Below are positions 7,008 to 9,083 of a stretch of 9,083 nucleotides of DNA, piece after piece (position 1 is the first letter of the stretch; every line of letters begins with the position of its first letter). A program made the translations under genes and the position numbers. The DNA comes from Alphaproteobacteria bacterium (GTDB taxonomy: Bacteria; Pseudomonadota; Alphaproteobacteria; Rhodobacterales; Rhodobacteraceae): contig JAUIBJ010000090.1 of NCBI GenBank assembly GCA_030428025.1, positions 1 through 9,083 of the forward strand, written 5' to 3'. The notes beneath the pieces were generated by a model. That model was not told the origin of the DNA and searched no databases. It saw only the letters and a program-made list of their open reading frames with translations.

Positions 7008-7064
7008 CCGCAGCCGGCCGCACGTCTCTGGCGCGCCACGGGAACGGTCGTGACCCGCCATAGC

Positions 7065-8039
7065 TCAGGCGCGTCCGCCGGGCCGGGCCGGGGCGAGGAT
7101 GCTGTCGCCGGACTCCAGCGTCTGCCAGATGCCGCGGCTGACCAGATCGTGGATCACCTCCAGCGTGATCCGCTCCACCTCGTGGCTGGCGCGGGTTACC
7201 GGCTTGGCCGGGTTGCGCACCAGGTAGACGGGGCGCATGAGCCGCGGCTCGACAATGGGTGCCATGATCAATTCGCCATGTTCGACGAAGTCGATTGCGG
7301 CAGCGGGAGCAAGAATGGTGTAGCCGCTGCCCCGCGCCACCATGGTCTTGATCTGCGACAGCGAATCCATCTCCGTTGCCACGTTCAGCGTCACCCCCTG
7401 CGCGCGTGCGAAACGGTCGATCATCACCCGCAGGCCGTGATGCGGCGAGGGCAGCACCAGTTCCACCCCGGCCAAATCGGCCAGACGCACCGATGCGCCC
7501 GCCCTTGCCGGGAAGGGCCAGGCATCGGGGGCCGAGAAAAAATGCAGTTCCTCGGTCATCAGTTGGGTATGGCTCAGGTGTCGGACGGCGCTGATGTCAT
7601 AGAGCATGCCCATGTCGATGGACTGGTCCTCGAGCCATGTCTTGATGAAGCCGCTCATCGCCTCGATGGCGCGCAGGCGGACCTTGGGAAGTTCCAGCCG
7701 CACCGTTTCGGCCAGCGGCACCGACAGCACCATCGACACAGACGAGGGCAGGCCGAAACTCACGTCCCCCATCGGCTCCGCGCCGGATTGGCGTACCGCC
7801 TCCACCGCCTCGTCCATCGCCCGGGTGACCTTGCGCGCGTGGCTCAGCAGGACCTGCCCGGACTGGGTCAGCGTCACGCCGCGCGGCGACCGGTCGAGCA
7901 GCGTCACGCCAAGCTGCCGTTCAAGCGACAGCACGTGCTGCGACAGCGAGGGCTGCGCGACGTTGACCCGCTGGGCCGCCGCCGAAAGCGATCCTTCCTC
8001 GGCGATGGCGATGAAATAGCGAAGCTGCTTGACGTCCAT
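7065..8039 (-). CDS. LysR-type transcriptional regulator
   Basis: This 324-aa protein has the standard LysR design: winged helix-turn-helix at the N-terminus (about 5-60; GSLSAAAQRVNVAQPSLSQH at 16-35 and LLDRSPRGVTLTQSG at 47-61), a linker helix, and a two-lobed effector-binding domain from about residue 92. The start MDVKQLRYF (8039) fits the family's usual N-terminus and has GGGGAGG 4 nt upstream. An alternative ATG at 8057 (adding MGRGGA) has GAGGA at a better 7-nt spacing, so the true start may be 8057. It is divergent from the CoA-transferase gene across about 110 bp, the usual position of a LysR regulator and its target. The effector is probably a carboxylic acid or acyl-CoA of that pathway, which is inference only. 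Confidence 0.9.
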   Translation of the reverse strand: MDVKQLRYFIAIAEEGSLSAAAQRVNVAQPSLSQHVLSLERQLGVTLLDRSPRGVTLTQSGQVLLSHARKVTRAMDEAVEAVRQSGAEPMGDVSFGLPSSVSMVLSVPLAETVRLELPKVRLRAIEAMSGFIKTWLEDQSIDMGMLYDISAVRHLSHTQLMTEELHFFSAPDAWPFPARAGASVRLADLAGVELVLPSPHHGLRVMIDRFARAQGVTLNVATEMDSLSQIKTMVARGSGYTILAPAAAIDFVEHGELIMAPIVEPRLMRPVYLVRNPAKPVTRASHEVERITLEVIHDLVSRGIWQTLESGDSILAPARPGGRA

Positions 8040-8075
8040 GGCGCCTCCCCGGCCCATAGTAGAATCCTCTAGCCA

Positions 8076-8090
8076 ACCGAGGAAGTCGGT
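8076..8090. promoter_or_regulatory. Candidate LysR-binding inverted repeat
   Basis: ACCGA-GGAAG-TCGGT is a perfect 5-bp inverted repeat with a 5-bp spacer in the gap between the LysR and CoA-transferase genes. A T-N11-A pattern (8068-8080) overlaps its left arm. The position suits a LysR site, but short repeats of this size are common in GC-rich DNA. Confidence 0.3.
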
Positions 8091-8151
8091 ATTTCCGCGC
8101 CGCTGCCGCGATATGGGACAAGCAGGCTGCCTTCACCACAGGGAGCGTAGC

Positions 8152-9083
8152 ATGCAGGATCTCGATGGCATCACCGTCGTCGCTTTGGAACAGGCCGTCG
8201 CGGCCCCCTATGCCTCGGGCCGGCTGGCCGATGCCGGTGCCCGGGTGATCAAGGTGGAACGCGCGGAGGGCGATTTCGCCCGCGGCTACGATGCACTGGT
8301 GAAGGGCGAGAGCGCCTATTTCGTCTGGCTCAACCGGGGCAAGGAATCGATCCGTCTCGACCTGAAATCGCCCGGGGATCATGCGCTGATGGCCGAAATG
8401 CTGGCGCGGGCGGACGTGTTCATCCAGAACCTCGCTCCCGGCGCCGCCGCCCGGCTGGGCTTTGGCGCGGCCGAGCTGACGGCGCGCCACCCGAAGCTCA
8501 TCTGCTGTTCGATCTCGGGCTATGGCGAAAGCGGCCCGCTGCGCGACCAGAAGGCCTATGACCTGCTCATCCAGGCCGAAAGCGGCCTCTGCGCGATCAC
8601 CGGCACCGAGGAGGGCCCGGCCCGGGTGGGGGTTTCGGTCTGCGACATCGCCGCAGGGATGACCGCCACACAGGCCATCCTGCAGGCGCTTTTCGCCCGC
8701 GAACGCACCGGAAAGGGCCGCGCCATCGAGGTGTCGCTCTTCCATGCGATGACCGACTGGATGAACGTGCCCTATCTTCAGGCCCGCTATGGTGGCAAGC
8801 CGCCGGGGCGGGTGGGTCTGAAACACCCCACCATCGCACCCTATGGCGCCTATGCCTGCGCCGATGGCAAGGCGGTGCTGATCTCCGTGCAGAACGAGCG
8901 GGAATGGGGCCGGCTCTGTGACGAGGTGCTGGGCGATGCGGCGCTGGCCGGCGATGCGCGCTTTGCCTCCAACAATGCCCGTGTGGCCAACCGGCCGGAC
9001 CTGGAGGCGGTGATGGAGCCGCTCTTTGCCTCGCTCGACCGCGAGGCGATGATCGGCCGGCTGACGCGCGCCGGCATCGCCTT
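8152..9083 (+). CDS. CaiB/BaiF family III CoA-transferase (3' partial)
   Basis: Family III CoA-transferases move CoA from an acyl-CoA donor to a carboxylic acid acceptor. The frame is open from ATG 8152 to the window edge: 310 complete residues, with roughly 70-100 more expected. GGGAG (8141-8145) lies 6 nt before the ATG. Visible family motifs: the N-terminal LDGITVVALEQAVAAPYASG, GARVIKVE (29-36), FVWLNRGKESIRLDL (57-71), the ADVFIQNLAPGA segment (87-98), ISGYGESGP (121-129), YDLLIQAESGL..ITG (136-151), and the nucleophilic aspartate D165 in VSVCDIAAGM, matching Asp169 of formyl-CoA transferase. The RTGKGRAIEVSLFHAM segment (185-200) continues the conserved fold. The divergent LysR gene is the likely regulator. 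The substrate cannot be fixed: mesaconyl-, itaconyl- and other short-chain dicarboxylate transferases share these motifs, and the following genes lie outside the window. Confidence 0.9.
   Translation, partial: MQDLDGITVVALEQAVAAPYASGRLADAGARVIKVERAEGDFARGYDALVKGESAYFVWLNRGKESIRLDLKSPGDHALMAEMLARADVFIQNLAPGAAARLGFGAAELTARHPKLICCSISGYGESGPLRDQKAYDLLIQAESGLCAITGTEEGPARVGVSVCDIAAGMTATQAILQALFARERTGKGRAIEVSLFHAMTDWMNVPYLQARYGGKPPGRVGLKHPTIAPYGAYACADGKAVLISVQNEREWGRLCDEVLGDAALAGDARFASNNARVANRPDLEAVMEPLFASLDREAMIGRLTRAGIA

Noticed and set aside
7001..7016. Hairpin CGGCTG-ACCG-CAGCCG at the end of the LacI gene as terminator
   Set aside because: The stem is only 6 bp, includes the stop codon region, and no T-run follows; too weak to call in GC-rich DNA.
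7046..7055. GGTC-GT-GACC inverted repeat in the LacI/LysR convergent gap
   Set aside because: A 4-bp stem with a 2-bp loop is expected by chance.
7921..8826. 301-aa open frame on the - strand across the LysR/CoA-transferase gap
   Set aside because: It spans the divergent promoter region and the opposite strand of a well-supported CoA-transferase; no domain is recognisable.

Overview
The window is GC-rich, gene-dense DNA with short intergenic gaps and start/stop overlaps of the ATGA type. Together with a dispersed-looking GTAGGGTGGGCA/TGCCCACC palindrome and a roseobacter-like sulfonate gene set, this suggests an alphaproteobacterium of the Rhodobacteraceae (Roseobacter group). That placement is inference from style and gene content, not from a marker gene. 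No rRNA, tRNA, CRISPR array, insertion sequence or transposase was seen.

Region 1 (1-2686, + strand): a biotin carboxylase subunit (5' end cut by the window edge) overlaps by 4 bp a separate carboxyltransferase subunit of the pyruvate carboxylase / oxaloacetate decarboxylase-alpha class. Neither carries a biotinyl (BCCP) domain, so a third subunit must be encoded elsewhere. Several active-site motifs of the carboxyltransferase differ from pyruvate carboxylase, so its acyl substrate is open. Region 1b (2687-2821): a convergent intergenic gap filled by a bipartite inverted repeat made of two hairpins.

Region 2 (2822-7007): a compact three-gene operon on the - strand, read hpsN -> hpsO -> hpsP, with overlapping genes. 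It encodes a histidinol-dehydrogenase-family sulfopropanediol 3-dehydrogenase, a short-chain dehydrogenase and a zinc-dependent medium-chain dehydrogenase. This is the known set for 2,3-dihydroxypropane-1-sulfonate (DHPS) catabolism: the last two are thought to interconvert the DHPS enantiomers through the ketone, and HpsN oxidises (R)-DHPS to (R)-sulfolactate. A LacI-family regulator is transcribed divergently. The 88-bp gap between it and hpsN holds two perfect 14-bp LacI-type operators whose centres are 22 bp apart, so a local regulator and its sites can both be read from the sequence. The DHPS transporter and the sulfolactate-cleaving enzymes are not in the window.

Region 3 (7065-9083): a LysR-type regulator (- strand) divergent from a family III (CaiB/BaiF) CoA-transferase (+ strand) that runs off the right edge. 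This is a classic regulator/target layout for an acyl-CoA pathway, but the substrate cannot be read from the sequence.

Most of the window is recognisable metabolism. The least explained item is the biotin-dependent carboxylase with altered carboxyltransferase motifs; the clearest regulatory signal is the paired operator upstream of hpsN.
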